Positions 30,300-42,630 of a DNA stretch of 64,000 nucleotides are shown here, one piece after another (the stretch's first letter is position 1; every line of letters begins with the position of its first letter). The translations under genes were made by a program, and so were the position numbers. A model generated the notes under the pieces. That model saw nothing but the letters and a program-made list of their open reading frames with translations, ran no database searches and had not been told where the DNA came from. The stretch is from Haliclystus octoradiatus (Eukaryota > Cnidaria > Staurozoa > Stauromedusae > Haliclystidae): positions 4,953,030 to 5,017,029 of the forward strand of contig OU744450.1 of the NCBI GenBank assembly GCA_916610825.1, written 5' to 3'.

Positions 30300-30600
30300 A
30301 CGGTTCATGAACTTTCCATGAACGTTAAATGGTCAATTTTATTTTCATGAATATTCATGAACTTGTTATGAACCTTTCATAAATTTGTCTATGAACGAGT
30401 TCATAAAAAGTGGTTATTGGACGTTCAAAATGGTTTTTGAACCCATTGTGATGTATGCTTAACTGTATGATATGTAGCCTGATATGTGCTTGAAATTAAT
30501 TGTCGCAATATGCTTATGTAACCTACGTTTTCTGTTTATTCTCCTTGTGATAACTTTATGTTGTACTGAATTATATCAATCTATAAACTCGATTTTGAGG
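30300..30600. mobile_element. repeat rich in GTTCATGAAC-type palindromes inside gypsy pol
   Basis: Many TTCATGAAC and TCATGAA motifs occur in both orientations (GGTTCATGAACTTTCCATGA, CATGAATATTCATGAAC). It separates gypsy coding sequence at 30610 from its continuation near 30297. A related sequence lies at 52150-52290. The exact ends were not set. Confidence 0.55.
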
Positions 30601-32325
30601 TGACACCAATCAAATGTTTTTCACGAGATAACTAACATCGCCAAGAGCCAGAGGACAAAGGTTGCGAGAGTGAAGATCGTACTGAGACTTTGCTTTTGCC
30701 TTCAAAGTGAGTGACTTTTTATCTGCTTCTTCAAGTAGAGCTTTGATGTCCACAGTGAATTTAGCTGGATTGATTGGTAATCTAGTACGCACAGGCTTAC
30801 AAAACAAACGTTAATCAGGGCTCAAGCCATCATTGCGTGGAGTGTTGCGATACTCCAGTAATACATTATAAAATTCAGAGGTATGAAGCTTGCAGTTGGT
30901 GGTTGTATTGATCACAATAGACTTCATTACCTTGACATTGGCTTCTGCGTGACTGTTGGCAATGTGGTGATAAGGAGAGGATGGATCGTGATGGACCCCC
31001 TACTATTGACAAAATGATTTGAATTTATGACTGCTAAATTGAGGGCCATCATCAGATGCGAGACGGACAGGTACACCCATTGTGTATAGCCAGGCCAAGA
31101 ACACTTGGACGACGTCATCGGTATCGGTACCACGACCACAATTGACAACCATTAGCCAACAACTATACTTATTAATAACTAGTAAATAATAATAACTAGG
31201 AAGTCAATACTAGAACGTTGGAACAAGTCAGCAGAAAAACACTCACCAGGACGGGATGGTGGTAGATGTTGTAGTAGTGGTCCTTTACCCAATGAAGGTA
31301 ACCGTTCTGCGCAAGCTGAACATTTACGGACCAAAGTGACAATATCGTTGGTAATGCTAGGCCAGAAAACACATTGACGGGCACGAGCAAGGGTGCGGTC
31401 ACGCCCCAGGTGAGCAGCATGAAGGTCAGCAAGGATGCCAGGACTTAGTGCGATTGGGATCATCATACGATCTGTGAGCAATACAATGTCATCACCCAGA
31501 AGTAAAAGATTATGTCGAACAGACCAATATGGATGGAGGCCGTCATCTAGGTTGGAATTGTCCGAAGGAAAGCCGCACCTTAATTAATTGAGAGTGAAGC
31601 TTGAGGTAGACTTGATCCACTTTAGCTTCAGTACGGAGATGAGTCATATGAACATCTTCAACAGAGGATGAGGTGATGGTTGCGATGGCTGAGAAATTTG
31701 ATGATTGATGTTGTTCAATATCATCTTCAGGATCAGCTGGTGATACCGGAAAGCGAGAAAATACATAGACCACAGTGTGCTTGATTCCAGCATGCCAACA
31801 GCAGTGAGTTGGTAGCTTGATAACTTTTCTTTTAGACGAATCAGACGATTGCTTGGGATGATGTCGCTGAGTGCCTTAGCGTTGATAATAGAAATTAGCG
31901 GTTTGTGATCGACCACTAACTCAAAAGTTGTACCACGGAGGAATAGATGACATTTATGAACAGCCCAGACCACATCACAAAGTACAATTTCAGTCGAAGA
32001 GTAGCCACTTTCAGCGTCTGTGACGTATCGAGACCCACATTGGAGAAGTTTCCAAGAGCCAATAGGTTGTTCACACCAAAGAGCATAGCCAAGTCCTTTT
32101 GACTGAGCAGCATCTGTTTCAAGGCGTAGATTTGCCTGATGATCGAATGCAGACAGGATACGAGGACTTGTCAGGACAGAGATGAGTTTCTCAAAGGCTT
32201 GTTGATGTGCGCCTTCCCAGACAAAATTCTGCTTTGTACTCAAGAGTGCTCTTAGTGGTTGTGAGATCTCAGCTATATCTGGACTGAACTACGAGTGCCA
32301 GGATCAGGAAACTTTTGAAGAGCGT

Positions 32326-32697
32326 CTACCAGGTTTGGAGTGACAGTGTAGCCAGATGAAAGACAGAAGGTTGGGTCAGGAACATCTTCTTTGGATTGAG
32401 TGTGATGCCATGTGCTGAACAGAGGGTAAGAACTTCACGGACACGTGCCAGATGGGTTGCCTGATCACGGTCGTAGATGACAACGTCTTCAACAATTTTG
32501 CGAAGGTTGGTGATGACAGCCAGAGTTTCGTCACCACGTCGGTTGTGTTCATCGCCTGCACTATTCAAACCCATAGCATTTCGTCGAAAACGATAACAAC
32601 CCCAAGGAGTAATAAAGGTAGTCAAGTGCCGTCTTTCTGGGGAGAGATCCACTTTCCAGTACCTATGGCGAGCATTTAGGGTAGTGAAATATTTCAT
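32326..32697 (-). pseudogene. gypsy reverse transcriptase fragment
   Basis: Contains YFTTLNARHRYWKVDLSPER, FITPWGCYRFRRNAMGL and VVIYDRDQATHLARVREVL, the central RT blocks of a Ty3/gypsy element. The catalytic box normally has two Asp (for example VDDVLIYD); here it reads EDVVIYD, so one Asp appears replaced by Glu. It is interrupted by frame changes on both sides. Confidence 0.85.
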
Positions 32698-33978
32698 ACC
32701 GAGAGGTATTTGTGAGATTTCCTCTCGTGGGACCTTTGCTGGGTACCCGGGACGTTTGACAAACGGTTCCGGGCATTCGAATCGACATTTATTCTAGGTT
32801 CATTGGAATTCTTCTTAGGGACTACGACCATGAGGTGGATCCATGAAGGGGACTCTCCGAGGGGGACCTTCTCAATGACACCTTTACTGACCATTGAGGA
32901 TAATAACTGGATTTGGACTGACTCTTGCCAGTGGAAGGGGACGGTGTAGGCCTTGTACCTCTTGACAGGGATGGCATTTGGCTCCAACTCAATAGACATT
33001 GGAGGACGAGATATAGGGGAGAGGGGTTCGTCTAGATTGAAAACCGTAGATTGAAACTCACAGATAAGATCAGGGATCTCAGAGGAAGGGTTAGGGTTGA
33101 CGTCAGGACTTTCCATCGATACAGTGTTCTGGGGAGTCAGTGGCAGGACTGCGAGAAACGGCTGAGACATGATGGGGCCAACTAAGAGGGAGAATTCCAA
33201 GGGTTATACAACCATGTCTGCTTAAGAGTGGTGCATTCGACTTCTCAACTACATAGACATTGCAGGCATAACTATGGTCCCCATGGGATAGTTCATGGGA
33301 CATGTACCGATTATGGGCAATTTGCACTTGTCTGTCTTGAACAATTCTTCTGAAGGAGGGTATAAGTTGAGTTCTAAATCAGGGTCTAGGTGGGCTAGAG
33401 TGAAGCGGCTGATAACATCACAGGCTGCACCACTATCGGGTAACCAATTCAATGGGGAGGTACTCTTATAGGTGGTGGTTGGTAATGAGATAGTCTCAGA
33501 AGACATTGCTATATTTCCGAGGTAAATATGATTCTGTGACTTCGATTGTTGCACAGCAGCTTGTGCTTTTTTGCGACAAACCACTTGATAGTGTCCAACT
33601 AAACCACAAAAGGAACACTGGGCTTCCTTAGTGGGACATTTAGGGTGAGGGTGGGTGTTTTTCCCACAGAAATTACATTTTCCACTTGGCTTAGACTGTT
33701 GTTGTGGTTGTGAAGTCTTACTAGAATGTTTACGTTTGGATTTCCCAGAACTGACAGCTCGGACTGTGGAAGGTTTGGGTTGGGAGAGTTGCTCTGGGTG
33801 CTTTTGCTAGACTCTTGAGCAGTGCAAATATCTAGTGTCTTCTGGAGGGTGAGAGAAGTAAGATTATCTATCGAATTGGCGTAAAATTACTTCTGACTCA
33901 GAAATACTTGATGCGGTGGCAGGCATGCACCTACAATTTGAATAAATGCCAGTGTATTATGAAGATCGAAGAGCAAAA

Positions 33979-34420
33979 TCATTTACAAAAATTTTCGTTA
34001 TCTACTCTACATAAAACAAATCCGTCGTCGCCTTCAGTCAACTGCGTATAATGCCAAGCACATCTGCTTTTACCATACGTCAAATGCTTTAGAGATGAGA
34101 AGACAAAATATATTACCACTGCTGTAGGTTTCAAGCCATCATCTGCTTTGTTCAATGCTGTAAGTGATGCTCCAAAGAATATTGGCTGCATTTTTAATGA
34201 CGGCTGATGTTTCTCCCACAAATGATCATTGAGGTAAGTGCTTTTAATATTATTAAGCCATGTATGCTTTTTGATGCAATCATGTCTTTGATATGATGTG
34301 GTTTAATGCCATCGTCAATTAGCAGAATGTTTCGCAACGTTTTGCATTTCTTGTCTGTGCCATAAGAAATTTCTGAGATATTTTGAAAATAATCTTCAGG
34401 CTCCCAGGGGTGGAATCGTT
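33979..34420 (-). mobile_element. reverse-transcriptase-like fragment, probably LINE-related
   Basis: FFGASLTALNKADDGLKPTA resembles the RT phrase in which GxxLxALxKxxGGxRPIAVG is expected. The rest is scrambled by stops. Too short for a family name. Confidence 0.5.
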
Positions 34421-35863
34421 CCCACGATCTAGGAATTTTACAAAGTACTCTTTACTTCAAAACTTTTTCGAAAAAGAAAGAACCTTATTACATTGCATTG
34501 CAATGAATAACTTATTATCATTATGACTGAAATATGTAAGTTGAAATCCTGTACACGTCTGCTTCCTGCAATAGATGATGCACTTTGCTAATTGATTAGT
34601 TTTTTGTAATGAACCGATACGAAGAATTATAGACGCTTAATTATATCATATATCGGTATTCACTGAAATTGGCATTCGCAAAAACCAGATATCTTCTTTT
34701 TAATCATATCTTTGTGCTCATTTTGTGCATTGCCTGATATGATCGTTCAATAGTATTCATTAATCATGCTTCGCAGTGATTATCCATTAACTATTCGTTC
34801 ACCATACACATGTCTGACTTGCAGGGAAGTATTATATTTCGTATATCTTATTAGATTAGTAACATCCAGAAGTGCAGAATTAAAAAGTGCTGAGTTAATT
34901 AAGGTGATTAAGGCTGCATGTGCATAGTCTTGCTCAATATTTGAACATGATCAAATCATATAGAAATATATGAACACACGGAATTTTATTTTATGTTAAG
35001 ATTTAATTTGAATGACACGAAAGAGCAGTTATAAGGAAAGGGCATTATAAGTTTACAATTTTGCATTCACTTTTCTTTGTACTTGGCAAACCCGTTTAAC
35101 CTGTATGATCACGTAGGACCTTCAGCATATTTATACAGGATAACGGAGCTCAAAGTAAACATTCGTTCCCTTCAATCAAATAGTGATAGGGTTGATCGCA
35201 AAACTAACAGCTTTGTCAAGCTGCGAATCGCTGAAGACGTCATTGTTGGACACAAAACACAGTACAAATACAATCTTACAACAACAAAATGTAATCACGT
35301 GAAATGTGGCCCCATCTGATTGGTCTTTGCAATGGTAGAAATACGAGCAACCTTATAAAGTCTGAGGTTTCTTTGCATGCGGCGACTCTCAGTTTCATCG
35401 AGCAGAATATTGGATAGTTCCATGGGCTATTGGCCAATTTTGTACGGATGTACACCATTTTGAGAATCTTGCTGGCACCATCCTAAAGTAGCAGAATTTC
35501 CTGGAAAATGGAAATGTTAATTTACCAGAAATAAATTATTTCCTGCCGTTAAATCAAATCAAATAAATTAAATCATCACAAGCAGTTGTCTGGGTATTTC
35601 TCAGCTGGACATATAGTGAACTCACATCTGGAAACCGGAAAGCTTCCAAATAAAATATTACGATACCACAAGTTGCCAAAACCGTGCAGAAATTGTACCT
35701 TAAAACATTATACAAGCAGCTGCTGCAAAATCATGGTGCGATATTTTACACTAGCTGGCTGATAGAAATTTGTAAAAAGATCATTTACGAAATATAACAT
35801 TACCGTGAGAAGCCGTGAGATACTATCCGTCCAATGTCTTTTGCTGCAAGCCAGAGAAGTTAT
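34421..35863. other. non-coding stretch
   Basis: Short ORFs at 35077 (plus) and 35276 (minus) show no domain. No RNA gene was seen. Confidence 0.4.
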
Positions 35864-35871
35864 ACCAATGG
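35864..35871. repeat. 8-bp target-site duplication, left copy
   Basis: ACCAATGG, repeated exactly at 36754-36761. Confidence 0.85.
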
Positions 35872-36753
35872 CAGTGATGTGAGAATTACTTTTGATAAGT
35901 AATAAATTACATTACAAATTACTTTTCCTCAAAAGTAACTAATTACATTACTAATTACTTCAGCCTAAAAAGTAATTGATTACAATTACTAATTACTTTA
36001 CCAAAAAAAGTAATCAATTACTAATTACTTCATGATTACTTTAACTTGTGAAACAAAAGATATTGCCTCCCTTTCGATAAAGACATGTCTCGTTTTGACA
36101 ATCATGGCGGCCATCTTGTTTTTTTACGAAGGGGAACGATCGATTTGATAATATTAATTTAATACTGGTGACTTCAGCAGAACATAAATTGACGTTTAAA
36201 ACTTTTTAATAAAGTTGACAAATAAATGGTTTCATTTGATTTATCAAAATGGTTTATTTTTGTCTTATCAATCTATTCATATAGCCATAAATTTTACATC
36301 ATCTTTTCAATATTCGAAACTCACTCAAATAAAAAGTGAAAAACTATGGAATCTATTCATTAACAGAACAATGTCAGAACAGAGAAGAATAGGTTATGTG
36401 ATAGGGTTTATTGGCAATATATCACACAATTCACCTGGTTTGAATAGCTCTCGTGAAAGCTGCAAATAATGTGAGATTACATCGCAGACAGAACAATAAA
36501 AAGCGGAACTTAGTGACAGCAGCGCCTTTGAAAATTATCACAAGACAACAAAGCAAATATTTTATAATCATAAAAGTAATTTGAAAAGTAACGTCAATTA
36601 CTTTCTCTCAAATAATACTCGTTACTTCAAAAAGTAATCAATTAGATTACTTATTACTTTTCTCAAAAAAGTAACTAATTACTCCTAAAATTACTCCAAA
36701 AGTAACGAGTAACGAGTAACGCGTTACTTTAGTAACGAGTATTTACAACACTG
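35872..36753. mobile_element. hAT-type non-autonomous element (CAGTGTTG ends)
   Basis: The ends are CAGTGATGTGAGAATTACTT and the inverse of CAGTGTTGTAAATACTCGTT. The subterminal regions are crowded with AGTAATTACTTT and GTAACGAGTAAC motifs. It is flanked by an 8-bp duplication. The CAGTG start, the 8-bp duplication and TAACGCGTTACT repeats match a widespread hAT group. The interior has no transposase. Confidence 0.88.
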
Positions 36754-36761
36754 ACCAATGG

Positions 36762-37303
36762 CTGCTCAGCATAAATATTTCATATTTCAGTTTAGCGGAT
36801 ATATATAACTAACATCTATGCGTATTGATTGTGCAATAGTGGAAGCAGAGACTGAAGTTTTCCAAGGTGGATTGTTTCACATCATATGGCATGGGGTCAT
36901 TATCTAAATCAATATGATGGAGCACTTGAGGGGATGCAGGGTCCAGATTTTTATAACAGTACTACTCGTAGCTTATATTGCCTTTAAAATTGGTGTTGAC
37001 ATCAGATGTCCAGACTTTATTTAGGTGTATTTTGAATACTCATACCTGTTCTCTTATAAAAGTGGTATTAATCTAAAAATAATGTTCAAGTAGCTGATTT
37101 GAAAAACGCTATACGGCTTCTGTGAATTATGATAAACGACCACTCCCAACAGCCGTACATCTACAGCTGGAAACGAGAGCGTTATTGTTACATGTCATTA
37201 TCATGTTTGATTTAGATAGAAAGACAATCGATAGGAAATTAAGACGTAATTTGGGGATTTGGAACGTTTCGGCAGTACTGGTATGTTAATTTTCAAGCGA
37301 ATA
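36762..37303. other. non-coding stretch
   Basis: Nothing recognised. Confidence 0.4.
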
Positions 37304-37499
37304 CAATAGAAACTTTCTATGACGGCACCCCTATGGGGAACTTCAAAATGTATATTATAGTCGATGTGCCGTTATAGACAGTTGTTTATAAGAAGAAAGA
37401 TACTAAATTTCACCAGGAACATCAGTTAAATTCAGAGCGTTATAAAAAATAATCCACTGTTAAGGTGACGCTATAAACAGTTTGTACTGTCCTAAACAG
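37304..37499. mobile_element. pogo/Tigger-like MITE, copy A
   Basis: The ends are CAATAGAAACTTTCTATGAC and the inverse of ACAGTACAAACTGTTTATAG. The body is nearly the same as copy B (TTATAAGAAGAAAGATAC, CACCAGGAACATCAGTTAAA). Confidence 0.78.
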
Positions 37500-37608
37500 A
37501 AAGGATGGAAAATCAAAATACATTTCAATACATTTAATAACTGTTTTTTGCAGGAAAAGTACAAAAGTAGCTGAAAGAGAACAGCATACATTTATAGATA
37601 TAAATATA

Positions 37609-37794
37609 CAGTAGAAACTGTCTATAACGGCACCCTTAAGCGACTTTCAAAATGTACATTCTAGGCGATATGCCGTTATAGCCAATTATTTATAAGAAGA
37701 AAGATACCAAACTTCACCAGGAACATCAGTTAAATTCATTGCGTTATAAACAATAATCTGCTGTAAAAGGTGACGCTATAAACAGTTTCTACTG
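37609..37794. mobile_element. pogo/Tigger-like MITE, copy B
   Basis: The ends are CAGTAGAAACTGTCTATAAC and its inverse, preceded by TA. The right flank (CCTAAACAGAAAGGATGGAA) is also found after copy A, so element and flank were duplicated together. Confidence 0.82.
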
Positions 37795-37799
37795 TCCTA

Positions 37800-38285
37800 A
37801 ACAGAAAGGATGGAAAATCAAAATACATTTCATAACATTTATGTATTTCCAATTTTAGATTTCTATCTTTTTATATTATTATCTGTTAGAAAATATGATG
37901 GCAGAACAATGACGAAACGTTGCAAAATTACTTGCTTGCTTTTCTATCTAACTTATCTAATTCAAATAGCTCAAGCAAAAGTTTGTCATGTTTGATTTGA
38001 ATATCTTTTACACAACTGAAAGTTTACAGCATGATTTCTATTAACCAATCAGTACTAAGAATACAAATCCCTTTATTATACTAGCTACATAAATAACCCA
38101 GTTTTCAGGTTATATTCGATAAAAATATATCAATAAATGTAGAATGCGCAGATGCTTGTCCGTCATTGTATTGCAGCTATCGCAGTGAGCAGAAGTTTAA
38201 TTTATTAGTCAATTTATTTGTACAATTTACTTGATAAATTCAATATAACCAACATTAGTGATCGAATTACATATTATTCTACAAT
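37800..38285. other. 5' flank of the second GPCR
   Basis: It contains ATGACGAAACGTTGCAAAAT near 37908, a Penelope-like motif fragment. No promoter was assigned. Confidence 0.35.
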
Positions 38286-38291
38286 GCAAAA

Positions 38292-39377
38292 ATGTTTTTG
38301 ATAATTTATACATCGTATAATACATCAGTGAATAACACACAGAATGATGATAATAATTCTAACACTGATCAATTACTTCCAATCATATTAATAACAACAT
38401 ATATATTGTTATTCGTTTTGGGTGTTGGTGGCAACTCAATCGTGCTTCATTTCTATTGGCAAAAACAATGCCGTTCATTATTTGATCTATATATTATTCA
38501 TCTAGCTTTATCAGATATATTGTCAGTATTTATAAGACCTATTTTCTTTATTTATAACCAGATAACTGAAAATTCAAGTCATATACTTTCAGCACCAATT
38601 TGTATTTTTTGTAATTCAATTGGACCTATTTCTGTGAATGTTTCATCATGGATATTAACAAGTATAGCACATGAAAGATATCGCGGAATTGTTCAACCAT
38701 TTAAAGTGCGTTATACCGAAAAAAGGATTCATATACATGTTGTTATCATATGGGTTTCATCTGTTATACTATTTTCACCCTATATTAATGCACTTGATAC
38801 AAGTACAGGGGCTTGTTTTTTGAATTGGAACAAACAATATGACTTTGAATTTGGATATAATGTCATTATACTATTACTTTAAAGTCTTCTACCAATGTTG
38901 GCAATGGCATATTGGTTTTTCAAAATAACAAATGTATTGAACGGTAATGATCGTAGACAGTTATTTAACGCAACCCAGACATCACAAAATTGTAACAATT
39001 TATCCAAAAGAGGAAAAAGACTAACATCAATATTACTCATCAATGTTATCATCTTCATAATTTGTTCTTTACCGTATAATATATTCTATGTTGTTGCTCT
39101 GTATTTAACGTATTATGTCCCTGTATCTAGTTGGATTGGATTTGCTCCTGTGCTACTTGATGTCAGTAGATGGTTCCCTGCCTTGAATCTTTCAAGTTGT
39201 ATTACAAATGCTTTTGTATACGGTGGAATGCATGCTGAATTTCGACAATATTTACGTGATTGTTTCTCAAAGTTGTCCTCACGACGTCGTGTCAAGGTTA
39301 GGGCAACATTGACCAATCAGAATACTCGATGTACAATCATGAATTCAAAACAAAAGTATGAAGACTCTAAACTTTAA
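38292..39377 (+). pseudogene. class A GPCR paralogue of 22684-23775 with one in-frame TAA
   Basis: The frame spans 361 codons. TAA at 38880-38882 (codon 197) falls at the end of TM5, where the intact paralogue has CAA (Gln200). One C-to-T change explains it, and no frameshift is present. The rest is well kept: GVGGNS in TM1, LALSD in TM2, a TM3 Cys and an ECL2 Cys, HERYRG after TM3, CSLPYN in TM6, TNAFVYGGMHAEFR in TM7. N-glycosylation sequons sit in the N-terminus. Truncation would remove TM6 and TM7 and should abolish signalling. It could be a recent pseudogene, a polymorphic null allele or a sequencing error. Re-initiation at the Met at 38895 would give only the TM5-TM7 part and is unlikely to function. 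Confidence 0.9.
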
Positions 39378-39379
39378 GC

Positions 39380-40242
39380 ATCATGGATTATATCAGGGTG
39401 ACGAAGAAATTGGATTGACGGAAACTTCTGCATATCAATGGAAATACATAAGATGATGCAAAATTCGTACTATTAGGCGACATTCAAAACGCTTCAAAGT
39501 GCCTGGCGGTCTAACCCGCGGTCTAAGCTGATTAGAATATGTAAATATCCAAACGAAACAATCAATCGATACATTTCTATTAGTACACCGGTTTATAAAC
39601 ATTATACAAGCACACAATCTCTTGACAAACAAAGAGATTATGCATTACACGTCTTTGAGCAATGTGAACACCTCCTCTACCAACATTGCAGTATTTGGAT
39701 AGCATGACACAATAATCTACTTTTAAAATTACGCTATTTCCATTTGTATGTGTGTATGTATGTGAGGCGGGGATTCACGATGCCATGTTAGATGCAATAT
39801 ACTTGAAACACATATCAATAGATTCGTCATTAACTAGAGGGGTACTTGACCGGCTTTATTTTTTAAATAAATACATATAAGTTAAGAAATACAAATGAAA
39901 ACTGTTACCATTTCAACAACAATCATGTCTCAGATTGAAGCGCTAATTAAATAGTTCGTACTTGATTGAATTTCTATTGTCTTGCAAATACAAAAACAAA
40001 CAAAACACATATTTATATGACAATGAAAATAATAAGATGTGCTATCCTCTGATTTTTATTTGGAAATTATATAACCAGAAATTATTATCGGTAAAACATT
40101 TGGAATAGAACGTTATCAAATTTGTAAACAAACCCGCGCTATGGAAATTAAATTACAATGTTATAAAATATTTTCTGATAAGAATTTAATTCAGACAACC
40201 CCCCGAACATGTTGTACCTTACAACTTTATGACACTTGGGTT
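39380..40242. other. non-coding 3' flank of the second GPCR
   Basis: No gene recognised; the minus ORF at 39435 has no domain. Confidence 0.4.
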
Positions 40243-40250
40243 AGTAATGT
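40243..40250. repeat. 8-bp target-site duplication, left copy
   Basis: AGTAATGT, repeated exactly at 41128-41135. Confidence 0.85.
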
Positions 40251-40816
40251 ATGGTGGCCCACCGTTGCCATAGCGTTTTTTTTTGTAAATGAGTAATAAT
40301 AAATGAGTAAATGATGATGATGATAATTAATGGCATATTGTTCGAAAGAATTTATTATCTTAAAATTAATATATTGACCAGCGTTCGAACCTGGAGTTCA
40401 ACCCTACTGTTTTAACAGTCTACCATAGCTAGACCTACCCCTGTTGAAAAGACAAAAGTATATGTGAATTATTATTTCCTGTGAAACAATATAATTGTAA
40501 CTAGACTATTGAAATATTTAGGTTGGACATATCCAAATCCAAACGTGAATTTGCGAATGTAAGATAATGATGATTGATGACGATGATTTCAGAACTCTCC
40601 CGAGAATTATAATTACATATTAATCTTTGACTCCCGATAATTAGTGATCGTAAGTGTATACATCATTTACATTGTATAGCCAAATAAACCATATTATGAT
40701 AACCAAATAAGCCATAGTCAAATGTATTTACTATACTTCTGTTTAACTTGTACTACACATTCTCATGTTTTTTAGTTATATTGTATACCATATTACATTA
40801 CATTAAAGATATGAAA

Positions 40817-40851
40817 TAGTGCTCAATCTCAATGACAGCATTTGACAGAGC
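40817..40851 (-). mobile_element. conserved block, copy 7
   Basis: The minus strand reads GCTCTGTCAAATGCTGTCAT then TGAGATTGAGCACTAT, preceded by GTCTTTGATTCCTTCTG as in copy 9. Confidence 0.65.
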
Positions 40852-40944
40852 TAAATATAACAGAAGGAATCAAAGACAAAACTTGTACAAGATGGCACAG
40901 TGTTTCAAATAAAAAATAACTTAATAAACATTTAATTTATGAAA

Positions 40945-41127
40945 TAGTAAAAAAATTTACTATGGCAACGATGGGCCATGGTGTAAAAATATTATGAGCC
41001 ACGTGGTAAATTTTTTTACTATGGCAACGATGGGCCACGTGGTAAATTTTTTTTTACTATGGCAACAATGGGCCATGGCGTAAAATTTTTTACAAAAAAA
41101 AACACTATGGCAACGATGGGCCACCAT
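40945..41127. repeat. short tandem array of the element's terminal motif
   Basis: Four units of ACTATGGCAACGATGGGCCA separated by TGGTAAATTTTTTT-type spacers. Confidence 0.88.
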
Positions 41128-41135
41128 AGTAATGT

Positions 41136-42630
41136 TTCCTAGATATATATATAATGATGACCCGCACTGCTGGGTTGATCAATTCATTTTCAAGGCTGCA
41201 CGTCTCCGTTACTTAGATTTAGAATTTGATTGACAGATTTCATCAATAGAACAATAGAATAATCGCGTGAACAATAGAGAATGGTCAATGATGCGTGTGA
41301 AATTGAGAAGGACAAATTGCTTTGTTGTTGTCACGCAAAGTTGGATTACAAAATAAAGATGTTTTCTTTCGATGCAGGAAATAGGGAATGGAATATAAAA
41401 AACTAAAAGCGTCATTAAACTCGCGGGATAACATTGATTCTAATGATATGTTTTTCGAAATTTTTACGTAACAGCTGACAGAGAAAAACGAAAAACAAAT
41501 CCAGCACGCATACACACACACACACACGCGCAGACTTTGACGTTTATATATATAGATATATATTTTTTTTTTGGGGGGGGGTGGGGGATATGGCTACAAC
41601 TTCCACGTGCTCTGGGATCAACCGGATAGTACCTAATTTAGTAAATAAAATCCTGTGCGTTCTACTTTTCACTTCAAAACTTCTGCTTCTTTCAACAGCA
41701 AAAAATGAAATTGAATATTTTCTCAATTAAATTAAGGCTTCGATCAGATTATCTAGGCTACGCAGATTTCTTCATAAATTTATTTTGAACAGTTAAGCCA
41801 GACGATTCGTATCTCAATATAAGCATGCATTTGCATGCAACTCGAAACCTAGTCATGTTATAAATCACATAGTTACATTAGTCAAACGTTTATTATATTA
41901 TTAGGTCTGTATAGCCACTTCATATACTGCTATATATGCAAATGAATGTATCAATTATTGTTTGACATGGGGAATTAAATTGTAAATGCATTTGATATCT
42001 AAAAGCCTAATAAGTATTCCAACGTGTCAACATAGCTAAACATCTTCTGATGTTAAGCAAGCATTTTCTTAAATTTCTGTTAATTTGCTTTGAAAAATTT
42101 CTTATATGAAGAAAATATATCTACACTAAACTTTGGACTTCTTGTGTGATCTTAAAACAAGACAAAATTTTCTCAAAATTAACACATTATTTTGCTTGAA
42201 TCAAGAACATACACACTTGTCCACATTTTTAGAAAAAATGGTCTTACATCAAGTAATTTTTTCTTAAACTCTTGTTACATTGATCTAAAAATTCTCAAAT
42301 GAAGGAAATATTTGTAGGAGCCTCTGACGTCATACAAAGTAATTTCAAACATAACTGCAATTAGCAGAGAAATCATAAATAACGAGGATAATAATATCTG
42401 AATGAAAATTGACAACTCAAGAGTATCGAAATATCAATAAATTGGCATACTGTTATATCATATTTAAAATATATAACTCTCGTTATTATATTTTCTTTAA
42501 AACCTCAATTTTTTCAATATAAACATTAATTGAAAAAAATTTAAAGAAAGAAAAAACGTACTCAAATCAGGTCGATAATATTCAATATTTTAATATTTTA
42601 TATAATTATTATATTTATTATGCATATTAA
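41136..42630. other. non-coding stretch 3' of the TLC-domain gene
   Basis: Contains a CA run near 41510-41527 and a T/G run at 41563-41587. AT-rich otherwise. Confidence 0.4.

Larger units (their letters stand above)
29776..33850 (-). mobile_element. Ty3/gypsy retrotransposon, gag to integrase, degenerate
   Basis: Minus-strand order: two CCHC zinc knuckles (CNFCGKNTHPHPKC and CSFCGLVGHYQVVC, about 33690-33580), protease with LPDSGAACDVIS (about 33430), RT (33200-32300; FTTLNARHRYWKVDL, YRFRRNAMGL, VVIYDRDQ), RNase H (32243-31644; LETDAAQSKGLGYALW, FELVVDHKPL), integrase zinc domain (31481-31179; HAAHLGRDRTLARARQ, CSACAE), integrase core (31150-30800; GVPVRLASDDGPQFSSHKFK) and C-terminal tail (30300-30060). 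Frameshifts and a stop are present. An unrelated palindrome-rich repeat (30300-30450) lies between core and tail. The RT active-site segment is atypical (EDVVIYD). Confidence 0.93.
40251..41127. mobile_element. hAT-like non-autonomous element with amplified terminal motif
   Basis: The left end is ATGGTGGCCCACCGTTGCCA then TAGCG and a T run. The right end is the inverse with two differences. An exact 8-bp duplication flanks it. The right side (about 40945-41127) repeats CTATGGCAACGATGGGCCA four times. It encloses a copy of the GCTCTG...GAGCACTAT block at 40817-40851. No transposase ORF was found. Confidence 0.87.

Noticed and set aside
38880-38882. Reassigned TAA codon for Gln
   Set aside because: TAA ends other well-defined frames, including the intact receptor at 22684-23775, so a changed code is not supported.
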